From Fimenecus sp045613585 (GTDB lineage Bacteria; Bacillota; Clostridia; Oscillospirales; Acutalibacteraceae), in the NCBI GenBank assembly GCA_045613585.1, contig JAZLBG010000060.1, forward strand, positions 1-50,606: a DNA stretch of 50,606 bases, given 5' to 3'. A program made the position numbers and the translations under genes. The notes below the pieces were generated by a model. It did no database searches. It was given only the letters and a program-made list of their open reading frames with translations, and was not told where the DNA came from. Positions 16,351-24,925 of the stretch are shown here, in pieces (within the stretch, counting starts at the first letter, position 1; each line of letters opens with the position of its first letter).

Positions 16351-17844
16351 ATGTTTTATACAAGTACAAGAGATAAGTCTGTAAAAGTTACAGCAGCTGA
16401 AGCTATTGCTAAAGGAATTTCATCTGAAGGTGGCTTGTTTGTACCAACAGAAATTCCACAGATTTCTCTTGAATTTATCGAAAAACTCGTACCAATGAGT
16501 TATATTGAAAGAGCAAAAGAAGTTTTAAGACTCTATCTTACTGACTTTACAGAAGATGAACTTTCAATGTGTGTTGAAGGTGCATATAAGGCTGGTAAAT
16601 TCAGCTCTGATAAGGTTGCACCACTTTATAAACTTTCTGACACAGCAAATGTTCTTGAACTCTGGAGAGGCCCTACATGTGCATTCAAGGATATGGCTCT
16701 TCAGTTGTTGCCATATCTTCTTACAGTTTCTGCAAATAAAACTGTTAAAGATACTGAAATTGTTATTCTTGTTGCAACATCAGGTGATACAGGCAAGGCA
16801 GCTCTTGAAGGCTTTGCTGATGTTCCAAATACAAAAATTCTCGTATTTTATCCTGTTGATGGCGTAAGCCCAATGCAAAAACTTCAAATGACTACTCAGG
16901 AAGGCTCAAATGTTAGTGTTTGTGCTATTGAGGGTAACTTTGATGATGCACAGTCAGGCGTTAAGAAAATCTTTACAGATAAAGACATTGAAAAGAAGTT
17001 TAAAGAAAATGGACTTGCATTCTCATCAGCAAACTCAATTAACTGGGGTCGTCTTGTACCACAGATTGTTTACTATGTATCAGCATATTGCGATATGTTA
17101 GAGAATGGCGAACTTGAAAATGGCGAAGAAATGAATGTTGTTGTTCCAACAGGTAACTTTGGTAACATTCTTGCTGCTTATTATGCAAAGAGAATGGGTG
17201 TGCCAGTAAAAACTCTCATTTGCGCATCAAATGCTAATAATGTTCTTACAGATTTCTTGACAAGTGGCACATATGATAAAAACAGAGATTTCTATTGTAC
17301 AACATCTCCATCTATGGACATTCTTATTTCAAGTAACCTTGAAAGACTTCTTTTCCACCTTTGTGGTGAAAATGATGTTCAGGTAGCGGATTGGATGAAA
17401 TCTCTTACTGTTGATGGTAAATATACAGTTGATGCAGAAGTTGCAGATAAGGTTAAAGCACTTTTTGCTGCTGGTTGTTGTGATGATGCAGAAACTAAAG
17501 AAACAATTGGTAAAGTGTTTGCTGATAAAGAATATCTTTGTGATACTCATACTGCAGTTGCAGTTAAGGTTTATGATGATTATGTAGCAAAAACTGGTGA
17601 TAAAACTCCAACAGTTATTGCTTCGACAGCTAATCCATATAAATTCTCTGCAAGTGTTCTTGCTGCTATCACAGACGAAATTAAAGCAGATAATGAATTT
17701 GATATGGTTGACGAATTGTTATCTAAATCAAATGAGCCTGTACCTCCACAACTTGCTACTCTTAAAGGTAAAACACCACGTTTTACAGGTGTTGCGAAAA
17801 AAGAAGATATGAAACAAGTTGTATTTGATATGTTAGGTATCTAA
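16351..17844 (+). CDS. thrC: Threonine synthase
   Basis: ThrC converts O-phosphohomoserine to threonine with pyridoxal phosphate. The 497-aa product is of the long (yeast/E. coli-like) class. It begins MFYTSTRDKSVKVTAAEAI and has SEGGLFVP. The PLP lysine is K113 in CAFKDMALQLLP, with phosphate-binding residues in VATSGDTGKAALEGF and VPTGNFGNILAAYYAKRMG. It has its own promoter and a strong terminator, so it is monocistronic. No thrB or hom is in the window. Confidence 0.96.
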   Translation: MFYTSTRDKSVKVTAAEAIAKGISSEGGLFVPTEIPQISLEFIEKLVPMSYIERAKEVLRLYLTDFTEDELSMCVEGAYKAGKFSSDKVAPLYKLSDTANVLELWRGPTCAFKDMALQLLPYLLTVSANKTVKDTEIVILVATSGDTGKAALEGFADVPNTKILVFYPVDGVSPMQKLQMTTQEGSNVSVCAIEGNFDDAQSGVKKIFTDKDIEKKFKENGLAFSSANSINWGRLVPQIVYYVSAYCDMLENGELENGEEMNVVVPTGNFGNILAAYYAKRMGVPVKTLICASNANNVLTDFLTSGTYDKNRDFYCTTSPSMDILISSNLERLLFHLCGENDVQVADWMKSLTVDGKYTVDAEVADKVKALFAAGCCDDAETKETIGKVFADKEYLCDTHTAVAVKVYDDYVAKTGDKTPTVIASTANPYKFSASVLAAITDEIKADNEFDMVDELLSKSNEPVPPQLATLKGKTPRFTGVAKKEDMKQVVFDMLGI

Positions 17845-17858
17845 CGATTAAAATAATT

Positions 17859-17899
17859 AGCGGAAACCTAACTTTAAACTAAGGTTTCCGCTTTTCTTT
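17859..17899. terminator. Bidirectional terminator between thrC and the DUF1540 gene
   Basis: AGCGGAAACCT and AGGTTTCCGCT form an 11-bp stem (17859-17892) followed by TTTCTTT on the plus strand. It separates convergent genes and likely ends both transcripts. Confidence 0.85.
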
Positions 17900-18059
17900 A
17901 TTTAGTAGTTGTTTTCATTTTGAAAGTTGCGCATCTTGTATCGTCACAAGTACACGCATTATGAGTACCAACTCTGATACCTTCTGCAGTACAATTCATG
18001 TTACCGTCATTGTAAGTGCAATGACAAGCATCGCAAGTAATGTTCTTATTTTTATCCAT
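17898..18059 (-). CDS. DUF1540 small cysteine-rich protein
   Basis: On the minus strand an AAGGAGG ribosome binding site (complement of 18067-18073) precedes an ATG at 18059 and a 53-codon frame ending TAA. The peptide has seven cysteines in the DUF1540 pattern: ITCDACHCTYNDG, NMNCTAEGI, NACTCDDTRCATF. Spacing of C-x2-C-x-C...C...C-x-C...C suggests metal binding. DUF1540 proteins are common in sporulating Clostridia; their function is not known. The gene stands alone between thrC and the metallophosphoesterase and shares the terminator with thrC. Confidence 0.88.
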   Translation of the reverse strand: MDKNKNITCDACHCTYNDGNMNCTAEGIRVGTHNACTCDDTRCATFKMKTTTK

Positions 18060-18126
18060 TTTTTATTCCTCCTTTCGTTTTTATTTTTTGAAAGTAAGAG
18101 TAATTTATTCATAGGAGATTTTGTTT

Positions 18127-18816
18127 ATGTCTGTTTACGCTATTGGCGATACTCATTTGTCATTTTCTGTTGACAAGCCCATGGATATTTTCAAGGGCTG
18201 GGATGACTATGCCCAAAGACTTGAAAAAAACTGGCAACATTTAATTTCAAATGAAGATACAGTTATAATCAATGGTGATATTTCTTGGGCGATGGGATTA
18301 GACCAAGCTGAAAAAGACCTTGAATTTCTTAATAATCTTAATGGTACAAAAATAATTTCAAAAGGTAATCATGATTATTGGTGGAATACAATAACAAAAA
18401 TGGAGAAATTTTGCGAGGAAAAAGGGTTTGATACCATTAAGTTTTTGCATAATAACGCTTATAAAGTAGGGAATGTTGCAATTGCAGGTACTCGCGGTTG
18501 GTTTTTTGATGCTGAAAAAGATAATGTCGATAAGGTAATGGCTCGCGAATGTGCAAGACTCCAACGTTCAATTGATGAGGCAAGAAAACTAGGCGGAGAA
18601 GTTATTGTGTTTTTGCATTATCCACCAGTTAGCACGGCAAAAGTGTGCGAGCCAATTATGAATGTTCTAAAAGAGAATAATATTGAAAGATGCTATTATG
18701 GTCATCTTCATGGTGGAGCAATAAATAGTGCAATTAACGAAGTTTTTGATGGTGTTAAATTTCAACTTGTTTCCGCTGATTATTTGAATTTCTGCCCATT
18801 GTTTATAAATAAATGA
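18127..18816 (+). CDS. Metallophosphoesterase
   Basis: The 229-aa calcineurin-like phosphoesterase shows the ordered metal ligands: AIGDTHLSF (Asp, His), NGDISWAM (Asp), SKGNHDYWWNT (Asn-His-Asp), FLHYPPVS (His) and YYGHLHGGA (His-x-His). No signal peptide is seen, so it is cytoplasmic. It resembles the predicted phosphohydrolases of COG1768, whose substrate is unknown. The start is the ATG at 18127 rather than a TTG six bases upstream, because AGGAGA (18113-18118) fits it. Confidence 0.88.
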   Translation: MSVYAIGDTHLSFSVDKPMDIFKGWDDYAQRLEKNWQHLISNEDTVIINGDISWAMGLDQAEKDLEFLNNLNGTKIISKGNHDYWWNTITKMEKFCEEKGFDTIKFLHNNAYKVGNVAIAGTRGWFFDAEKDNVDKVMARECARLQRSIDEARKLGGEVIVFLHYPPVSTAKVCEPIMNVLKENNIERCYYGHLHGGAINSAINEVFDGVKFQLVSADYLNFCPLFINK

Positions 18817-18877
18817 TAAAAATCGTCAAAAACATTATTATTTTACTTGATTTTTCAAGAAAAACTTTTGGAAAATG

Positions 18878-18906
18878 TTGTATTTATTTTTTATATGTGA
18901 TATAAT
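18878..18906 (+). promoter_or_regulatory. tig promoter with extended -10
   Basis: TTGTAT (18878-18883), a 17-base spacer and TATAAT (18901-18906) with a TG dinucleotide directly upstream (TGATATAAT). No CIRCE or CtsR-type operator is visible around it, so heat-shock control of tig by those repressors is not indicated. Confidence 0.65.
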
Positions 18907-18966
18907 ATCGTGAATATTGCGGTATGAAAAATACAGTAAACAATAATATTCGGGAGGAATATTTTA

Positions 18967-20397
18967 ATGTTAAAGTCAACAAACAATGTAGAAAAGAATG
19001 TCTACGAACTTGAAATCACTATTGATGGTGAAAAATTTGAGGCTGCTATTCAAAAGGCATACCTTAAAGTAAGAAAAGATATTACTATCAACGGTTTCAG
19101 AAAAGGTAAAGCTCCAAGAGCTTTCATTGAAAAGATTTACGGTGAAGGCGTTTTCTATGAAGATGCACTTGAACTCGTTTATCCTGAAGATGTTAGCGAA
19201 GCAATCAACGAATCAAAACTTGAAGTTGTAGGCTGACCTTATGAACTTGAAGTTCCTGAAATCGGTAAAGATGGCGTAGTGTTAAAACTTAAAGTTGCAG
19301 TTAAACCAGAAGTTGAACTTGGCAAATACAAAGGTCTTAAAGCAACAAGACCTTCATGCAAAGTTTCTGCTGACGAAGTAAAAGCTGAACTTGCAAAAAT
19401 GCAAGAACAAAACTCAAGAATGGTTAGCGTTGATAACAGAGCAGTTAAGAAGAATGATACAGCAGTTATTGACTTCGAAGGCTTTGTTGATGGCGTTGCT
19501 TTTGATGGTGGTAAAGCAGAAATGTATGATCTTGTTATTGGCAGTGGTTCATTCATTCCTGGCTTTGAAGACCAAATTATCGGCCATAAAGTTGGCGAAG
19601 AATTTGACGTAAATGTTACATTCCCAGCAGAATATCAAGAAAACCTTGCATCAAAAGATGCTGTGTTCAAGATTAAACTTCATGAAATTAAAGTTAAAGA
19701 ACTTCCAGCACTTGACGACGAATTCGTTAAGGACGTAAGTGAATTTGATACACTTGACGAACTTAAGAAGAGCGTTAAGAAACAGCTTGAAGATGCTAAA
19801 AAAGCAGATGCTGATAGCAAGATTGCAAACGACCTTCTTGAAGAAGTTGTTAAGGGTATGAAAGTTGATGTTCCAGCTGTTATGGTTGAAGCAGAAATCG
19901 ACAATATTGTTGATAATTTCAATTACAGACTTCAGTCTCAGGGTCTTGACCTTAACACATACCTTTCATATACAGGTATGGAAATGGCTGCATTCAGAGA
20001 TGGCTATAAAGAAAATGCTGAATCACAGGTTAAACTTAGTCTTGCTCTTGAAGCAATCATTAAGGCTGAAGGCATTGAAGCAACAGAAGATGAAATTAAC
20101 GCAGAATATGATAACCTTGCAAAGATGTATGCAATGGATGTTGATGCTGTTAAGAAAGCAATTCCTGAAGAATCACTTGCAAGTGACATTAAGTCAAGAA
20201 AAGCTATTGATTTTGTAAAAGATAACGCTACAATTACTGACGAAAAAGCTACAAAGAAGACAGCTGAAAAGAAAGATGCAGCAGAAAAAGCACCTGCAAA
20301 GAAACCAACAGCAAAGAAAAAGGCTGATGATGCAGAAAAAGCAGAAAAGAAACCAGCTGCAAAAAAGACAACAAAGAAAAAGGCTGACGCTGAATAA
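18967..20397 (+). CDS. tig: Trigger factor, interrupted by an in-frame TGA at codon 90
   Basis: Trigger factor is the ribosome-bound chaperone and prolyl isomerase acting on nascent chains. The frame from the ATG at 18967 encodes the ribosome-binding domain with the signature NGFRKGKAPRAFIEKIYGEG (residues 38-57) and stops at TGA 19234-19236. The same frame continues without further stops to 20397 and holds the PPIase (FKBP-like) domain (DTAVIDFEGFVDGVAFDGG...GSGSFIPGFEDQIIG) and the helical C-terminal chaperone domain. Both halves keep the family sequence, so only one codon is wrong. The end has an unusual tail of about 50 residues rich in Lys/Ala (KKTAEKKDAAEKAPAKKPTA...). A sequencing error, a recent nonsense mutation or stop readthrough would each explain it. 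clpP-clpX follow, the usual context. Confidence 0.88.
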
Positions 20398-20429
20398 TCA
20401 GTCATAAAATTTATATGTATAAGTATTGA

Positions 20430-20463
20430 AGAATTGTCCAATAATTTAGGGGACAATTCTTTA
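20430..20463 (+). terminator. Weak hairpin between tig and clpP
   Basis: GAATTGTCC and GGACAATTC form a 9-bp stem (20431-20459) with an 11-base loop, followed only by TTTAA. It could be a partial terminator or a processing/stability element between tig and clpP; the short T-run argues against efficient termination. Confidence 0.5.
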
Positions 20464-20497
20464 ATGCTTTTCAAAGATATCGAATGGAGGTAATATT

Positions 20498-21079
20498 ATG
20501 GCACTTGTACCATATGTTGTTGAGCAAACAAACAGAGGAGAAAGACAATACGATATTTTTTCTAGACTTTTGAATGACAGAATTATCGTTTTGTCAGATG
20601 AGGTTAACGATGCAACTGCATCTTTAGTTGTTGCACAGTTGCTTTATCTTGAGGGACAGGATAGCGAAAAAGATATAAGCCTTTATATTAATAGCCCCGG
20701 TGGCTCAGTATCTGCAGGACTTGCAATTTATGATACTATGCAATACATTAAATGTGATGTATCTACAATTTGCATGGGTATGGCTGCAAGCATGGGCGCA
20801 TTCCTTTTATCATCAGGTACGAAGGGCAAAAGATTTGCTCTTCCAAACAGTGAAATTATGATTCATCAGCCATTAGGCGGTGCTCAGGGTCAGGCAAGTG
20901 ATATTAAGATTGCTGCTGAGCATATTCTTAGAACTCGTGAAAAACTCAATAAAATTCTTGCTGAAAATACAGGTAAACCGGTTGAACAAATTGCTCTTGA
21001 CACTGAGCGCGATAACTGGCTTTCTGCACAAGAAGCAATGGATTATGGTATTGTAGATAAGGTTTTCTATAAGAGATAA
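20498..21079 (+). CDS. clpP: ATP-dependent Clp protease proteolytic subunit
   Basis: ClpP forms the tetradecameric serine-protease chamber that works with ClpX. The 193-aa product includes the N-terminal VPYVVEQTNRGERQYDIFSRLL, the active-site Ser98 in GMAASMGAFLL and His123 in MIHQPLGG. The third catalytic residue lies in the ALDTERDNWLSAQEAMDYGIVD region. AATGGAGG precedes the ATG. clpX starts 11 bases after the stop. Confidence 0.97.
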   Translation: MALVPYVVEQTNRGERQYDIFSRLLNDRIIVLSDEVNDATASLVVAQLLYLEGQDSEKDISLYINSPGGSVSAGLAIYDTMQYIKCDVSTICMGMAASMGAFLLSSGTKGKRFALPNSEIMIHQPLGGAQGQASDIKIAAEHILRTREKLNKILAENTGKPVEQIALDTERDNWLSAQEAMDYGIVDKVFYKR

Positions 21080-21090
21080 GGAGCTAATTT

Positions 21091-22404
21091 ATGGCTAGAG
21101 AAAACGAAAAAGAAAGAAATGTAAGATGTTCTTTCTGTGGTAAAACTCAAGAACAGGTTGAAAAACTTATTGCAGGTCCAGGTGTTTATATCTGTGATGA
21201 GTGTATTGAACTTTGTATGGGTATTATCGGTGAAAATGATGTAAATCCTAACAGAAATACTGGAAAAAGAGTTAAACTTGAAGAAAAAGTTCTTCCAAAA
21301 CCTCATGAAATTAAAGCAGCCCTTGATGAATATGTTGTTGGTCAGAATGCTGCAAAAAAAGTATTGAGTGTTTCTGTTTATAATCATTATAAAAGAATTT
21401 ATCATAATACTGATAATGGTGTTGAAATCCAGAAAAGTAATGTAGTACTTTTAGGACCAACTGGTGTTGGTAAAACAGTGCTTGCACAGACTCTTGCAAA
21501 GATAATTGATGTTCCTTTTGCAATTGCTGATGCTACAACACTTACTGAAGCAGGTTATGTTGGTGAAGATGTTGAAAACATTCTTTTAAGACTTATTCAG
21601 GCTGCAGATTATGATATTGAAAAAGCAGAGCGTGGCATTATTTATGTTGACGAAATTGATAAGATTGCTCGTAAGAGTGAAAACCCATCAATTACCCGTG
21701 ATGTAAGTGGTGAGGGTGTTCAACAAGCACTTCTTAAAATTCTTGAAGGTACAGTTGCAAATGTACCTCCACAAGGTGGCCGTAAGCATCCACAACAGGA
21801 GTTTATCCAGATTGATACATCTAATATTCTCTTTATTTGTGGCGGTGCTTTTGACGGAATTGAAAAGATTGTTGAAAAGCGCGCTGGTAACTCATCTCTC
21901 GGTTTTGGTGCTGAAATTAAAAATAAAGCAGAATTTGAGCTTGAAGACATTTATTCAAAAGTGATTGCGCAAGATTTAGTTAAGTTTGGCCTTATTCCTG
22001 AACTTGTTGGTCGTGTGCCTGTAATTACTGCTTTACAACAACTTTCAAAAGAGGATTTAATTAAAATTCTTTCAGAACCTAAGAATGCTCTTCTTAAGCA
22101 GTTTAAGGCTCTCTTTGATATGGATAGCGTTGAACTTGAGTTTACTGATGACGCACTTGAAGCAATTGCAGAAAAGACCCTTGAAAAGAAAACAGGTGCT
22201 CGTGGACTTCGTGGTATTATGGAAAATGTGCTTATGCCTATAATGTATGACACACCATCTGAACACACAATTGCAAAGGTTATTATTACTCGTGAATGTG
22301 TTGTTGAGGGTGCACAGCCTGAAATTGTTCGTGACGAGAACCGAAAACCTAATGTATTAACTTCTAAAAATTTAGTGAAAAAAGGCAACAAAAAAGCAAT
22401 ATAA
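21091..22404 (+). CDS. clpX: ATP-dependent Clp protease ATP-binding subunit ClpX
   Basis: ClpX unfolds substrates and feeds them to ClpP. The 437-aa protein has the N-terminal zinc-binding domain (CSFCGKTQEQ...YICDECIELC), the AAA+ core with the P-loop GPTGVGKTVLA (residues 122-132), Walker B IIYVDEIDKIARK, and the ClpP-docking loop region near GLGFGAEIK (here SLGFGAEIK). The sensor and C-terminal small domain KKTGARGLRGIMENVL is present. It is fully conserved and in an operon with clpP. Confidence 0.97.
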   Translation: MARENEKERNVRCSFCGKTQEQVEKLIAGPGVYICDECIELCMGIIGENDVNPNRNTGKRVKLEEKVLPKPHEIKAALDEYVVGQNAAKKVLSVSVYNHYKRIYHNTDNGVEIQKSNVVLLGPTGVGKTVLAQTLAKIIDVPFAIADATTLTEAGYVGEDVENILLRLIQAADYDIEKAERGIIYVDEIDKIARKSENPSITRDVSGEGVQQALLKILEGTVANVPPQGGRKHPQQEFIQIDTSNILFICGGAFDGIEKIVEKRAGNSSLGFGAEIKNKAEFELEDIYSKVIAQDLVKFGLIPELVGRVPVITALQQLSKEDLIKILSEPKNALLKQFKALFDMDSVELEFTDDALEAIAEKTLEKKTGARGLRGIMENVLMPIMYDTPSEHTIAKVIITRECVVEGAQPEIVRDENRKPNVLTSKNLVKKGNKKAI

Positions 22405-22410
22405 CAATTT

Positions 22411-22436
22411 AAGCCACAGTTTTTGACTGTGGCTTA
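22411..22436 (+). terminator. Hairpin after clpX
   Basis: AAGCCACAGT and ACTGTGGCTT pair across a short T-rich loop (22411-22435). The following T-run is poor (TATCTG), so termination may be partial and the DMT permease gene could be read from upstream. Confidence 0.55.
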
Positions 22437-22454
22437 TCTGCATTAAGGAGAAAT

Positions 22455-23345
22455 ATGAAAACAAAGGCAAAATCAACATTTTTATTATTTTTAACAGCAA
22501 TAATATGGGGCTTCGCATTTGTGGCACAAAGAGTTGGTGCTGAATTTGTGGGTGCCTTCACATTTAATGGAATAAGATTTTTATTAGGCTCACTATCTTT
22601 AATTCCAGTAATTTTATTATTTGAACGCGAAAAGTTTGATAAATCAAAGTTCTTGAAAACTCTTGTGCCAGGTCTTTTAGCAGGTGTTGTGTTATTTATT
22701 GCATCAACGCTTCAACAGTTAGGTGTTGAATGGACAGGCAGCGCAGGCAAAGCAGGCTTTTTAACAGGATTATACATAGTTCTTGTTCCCGTAATAAGAT
22801 TTTTTATGGGTAAAAAAACAAGTGTGTTCACTTGTTTTGGTGCAATATTTGCACTTGTAGGGCTATTCTTCCTTTGTATGACAGGTGATGAGTTAAGCTT
22901 TGGCAAAGGTGATATTATTCTTATAATAGGTGCATTTTTCTGGGCTGCTCATATTCTTGTTGTTGATAAATTTGTTAATGATATAAGTCCGTTAAAATTT
23001 AGTATGATGCAGTTTCTTGTATGTGGACTTTTGAGTGTAATATGTGCTGTGTGTACTGAAACAATTGAATTTTCTGCAATTAAAAGTGCAGGTATTCCAA
23101 TTCTTTATGGGGGTCTTATGTCCGTAGGTGTTGCATATACTTGTCAGATTTTAGGGCAAAGAGATGCTGACCCTACATTTGCATCAATTGTGTTTTCAAC
23201 AGAATCTGTTTTTAGTGCAATTGGTGGTGCAATAATTCTAAATGAAATTATGAGCGGTAGAGGATATGCTGGTTGCATATTCATGTTTATTGGAATAATT
23301 TTGTCACAATTAAATTTAGATTGGATTCGTAATAAAATTAAGTGA
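22455..23345 (+). CDS. EamA/DMT-superfamily transporter
   Basis: The 296-aa membrane protein has about ten hydrophobic helices arranged as two EamA repeats. The N-terminal IWGFAFVAQRVGAEFVGAFTFNGIRFLLGSL and the second-repeat start GDIILIIGAFFWAAHILVVDKFV are typical of drug/metabolite exporters of the RhaT/YdcZ type. A conserved loop SIVFSTESVFSAIGGAIILNE matches the C-terminal repeat. The substrate is not predictable; amino acid or metabolite export is common in the family. The ribosome binding site AAGGAG precedes the ATG. Confidence 0.88.
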   Translation: MKTKAKSTFLLFLTAIIWGFAFVAQRVGAEFVGAFTFNGIRFLLGSLSLIPVILLFEREKFDKSKFLKTLVPGLLAGVVLFIASTLQQLGVEWTGSAGKAGFLTGLYIVLVPVIRFFMGKKTSVFTCFGAIFALVGLFFLCMTGDELSFGKGDIILIIGAFFWAAHILVVDKFVNDISPLKFSMMQFLVCGLLSVICAVCTETIEFSAIKSAGIPILYGGLMSVGVAYTCQILGQRDADPTFASIVFSTESVFSAIGGAIILNEIMSGRGYAGCIFMFIGIILSQLNLDWIRNKIK

Positions 23346-23391
23346 TTTTACATATAAAAATGACACTTTAATTACAGTTTCAGCTATTATA

Positions 23392-23420
23392 TTGACAAAT
23401 ACATGGTATTAAAGTAGTAT
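23392..23420 (+). promoter_or_regulatory. Promoter of the sugar transferase gene
   Basis: A consensus -35 TTGACA (23392-23397), a 17-base spacer and TAGTAT (23415-23420) lie 42 bases before the start codon. It is one of the best -35 elements in the window. Confidence 0.6.
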
Positions 23421-23461
23421 TGATGTGTTATTATGATAGATAGTCCTTTCTGGAGGAATAT

Positions 23462-24832
23462 ATGAATATATTATATAAATTTCAGAAATCTGTCGTTTTT
23501 ATACTTAAAGCAACATTGTATGTTTGCTTAACCGCGACATTTTTCCTAATTTTTGGAACTGAATATGAATGGCTTCTTCACTTGTCAAGAACTACAGGTG
23601 TTACTTTTGTTACTTTTTGTGTCCTTGAATTAGCGTTGGTGTCTATTTATGGTGGATATGCAATAGGTAGGTTAAAAAGCAAACCTATTGTTATGTCTAT
23701 TTCAATTGCGACTATTGTTACTGATTTAGTAACACATTTACAGCTTTGTATCATGAACGTTAATGAAAATAATAATGAATACTTTGTGTATGAATCACCA
23801 CATTTGTTAATTCTTGTTATCTTGATACAACTCATATTGATTTTGTTTTTTGCATATTTTGGTAATTATGTTTATTTTACAATTAACCCACCAGAAAAAT
23901 GTTGTGTTATAACAAGTTCAGAAGAATCACTTAATAACATTATGCCAAAAATCAACCGTTATAAAAAGCAGTATAATGTTGTTCATATGATTCATCATAC
24001 ATCGAAAAATGTTTTTGATATTATCAATGAATCTGATACTGTTTTCTTATATGATATTCCAAACAATGAAAAAACACTTCTTAACGAATATTGTTATGCG
24101 AAAAATAAAAATATTTACTATAATTTTGAAATGAACGATGTTGTTATGCTTGGTGCTAAACCGGCTATTCTTGATGACAAGCCATTAGTTTCAGCCATTG
24201 TTCGCGATTTGACTTTTGAACAACGTTTTGTAAAAAGGTTAATGGACATTGTCATTTCAGGTTTGGGTCTTATAGCTTGTGGACCTATTATGCTTATTTG
24301 TGCAATTTTAATTAAAGTTGAAGATGGAGGCAGTATTTTCTTTAGACAACTGCGTGCCACTAAAGGTGGAGAACTCTTTAATGTTTATAAATTCCGCACT
24401 ATGAAAGAAAGCAATGCTGAAAATCGTTCAGTTATATCAAATGATGAACGAATAACTAAAATAGGTAAATACTTGCGTAAATATCGTATTGACGAATTAC
24501 CACAATTAATCAATATTTTTAAAGGTGAGATGAGTGTTGTAGGACCTCGTCCTGAAATGGTTGAAAATGTTGATAAATACACTGAAGAATTACCTGAGTT
24601 CTCATATAGATTAAGAGTAAAAGGTGGTCTTACAGGTTATGCACAGATTGCAGGTAAATATAATACATCACCTAAAGATAAACTTGTTTTAGACCTTATG
24701 TATATAGAGAGATATAGTTTGTGGTTAGATTTTAAATTAATTATGCAAACTGTTACAGTTTTACTTAGAGCAGGCGATAGTACAAAAGCTTTTTCAAAGC
24801 GTGAGAATAAATATCATTTTACTGAAAAATAA
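23462..24832 (+). CDS. Polyprenyl-phosphate sugar-1-phosphate transferase (exopolysaccharide initiation)
   Basis: The 456-aa enzyme transfers a sugar-1-phosphate from a nucleotide sugar to a lipid carrier, the first step of many capsule or exopolysaccharide pathways. It has about four N-terminal membrane helices (residues 10-145), a Rossmann-like middle region, and the bacterial sugar transferase domain from about residue 258: KRLMDIVISGLGLIACGPIML, FFRQLRATKGGELFNVYKFRTMKE and RYRIDELPQLINIFKGEMS followed by VVGPRP. These are the WbaP/EpsE-type signatures. It is a single gene with its own promoter and terminator rather than part of a glycan cluster, which is unusual for this family. Confidence 0.92.
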   Translation: MNILYKFQKSVVFILKATLYVCLTATFFLIFGTEYEWLLHLSRTTGVTFVTFCVLELALVSIYGGYAIGRLKSKPIVMSISIATIVTDLVTHLQLCIMNVNENNNEYFVYESPHLLILVILIQLILILFFAYFGNYVYFTINPPEKCCVITSSEESLNNIMPKINRYKKQYNVVHMIHHTSKNVFDIINESDTVFLYDIPNNEKTLLNEYCYAKNKNIYYNFEMNDVVMLGAKPAILDDKPLVSAIVRDLTFEQRFVKRLMDIVISGLGLIACGPIMLICAILIKVEDGGSIFFRQLRATKGGELFNVYKFRTMKESNAENRSVISNDERITKIGKYLRKYRIDELPQLINIFKGEMSVVGPRPEMVENVDKYTEELPEFSYRLRVKGGLTGYAQIAGKYNTSPKDKLVLDLMYIERYSLWLDFKLIMQTVTVLLRAGDSTKAFSKRENKYHFTEK

Positions 24833-24858
24833 GAGCTTCAAATGAAGCTCTATTTTTC
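24832..24858 (+). terminator. Intrinsic terminator of the sugar transferase gene
   Basis: AGAGCTTCA and TGAAGCTCT form a 9-bp stem with an AA loop, followed by ATTTTTC. The stem begins within the stop codon, a compact arrangement. Confidence 0.8.
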
Positions 24859-24866
24859 TATTTATA

Positions 24867-24895
24867 TTGTTTATATGTAATTTTTGTGATATACT
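24867..24895 (+). promoter_or_regulatory. Promoter for the LCP-like/transglutaminase unit
   Basis: TTGTTT (24867-24872), a 17-base spacer and TATACT (24890-24895) with an upstream TG (extended -10) lie about 30 bases before the start codon. The folate genes further on have no visible promoter of their own and may share this one. Confidence 0.55.
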
Positions 24896-24925
24896 ATTCA
24901 AAAGATTATTAGAATTGGTGAAAAA

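Noticed and set aside
18830..18966. CIRCE or CtsR heat-shock operators before tig, clpP or lon
   Set aside because: Neither TTAGCACTC/GAGTGCTAA nor GGTCAAA direct repeats are present.
19237..19290. Selenocysteine insertion at the trigger factor TGA
   Set aside because: Only a 5-bp stem with a three-base loop lies downstream; no SECIS-like hairpin is seen, and trigger factor has no redox-active site at this position.
18967..20397. A genetic code in which TGA is a sense codon
   Set aside because: Many genes here end at TGA with the next gene overlapping it (folE/folP, folB/folK, rnhB/yraN, spoIIP/small gene), so TGA is a stop.
19239..20474. Long minus-strand frames across tig
   Set aside because: They are Ser/Ala/Phe-rich complements of the Lys/Glu/Ala-rich trigger factor codons, without ribosome binding sites or family features.
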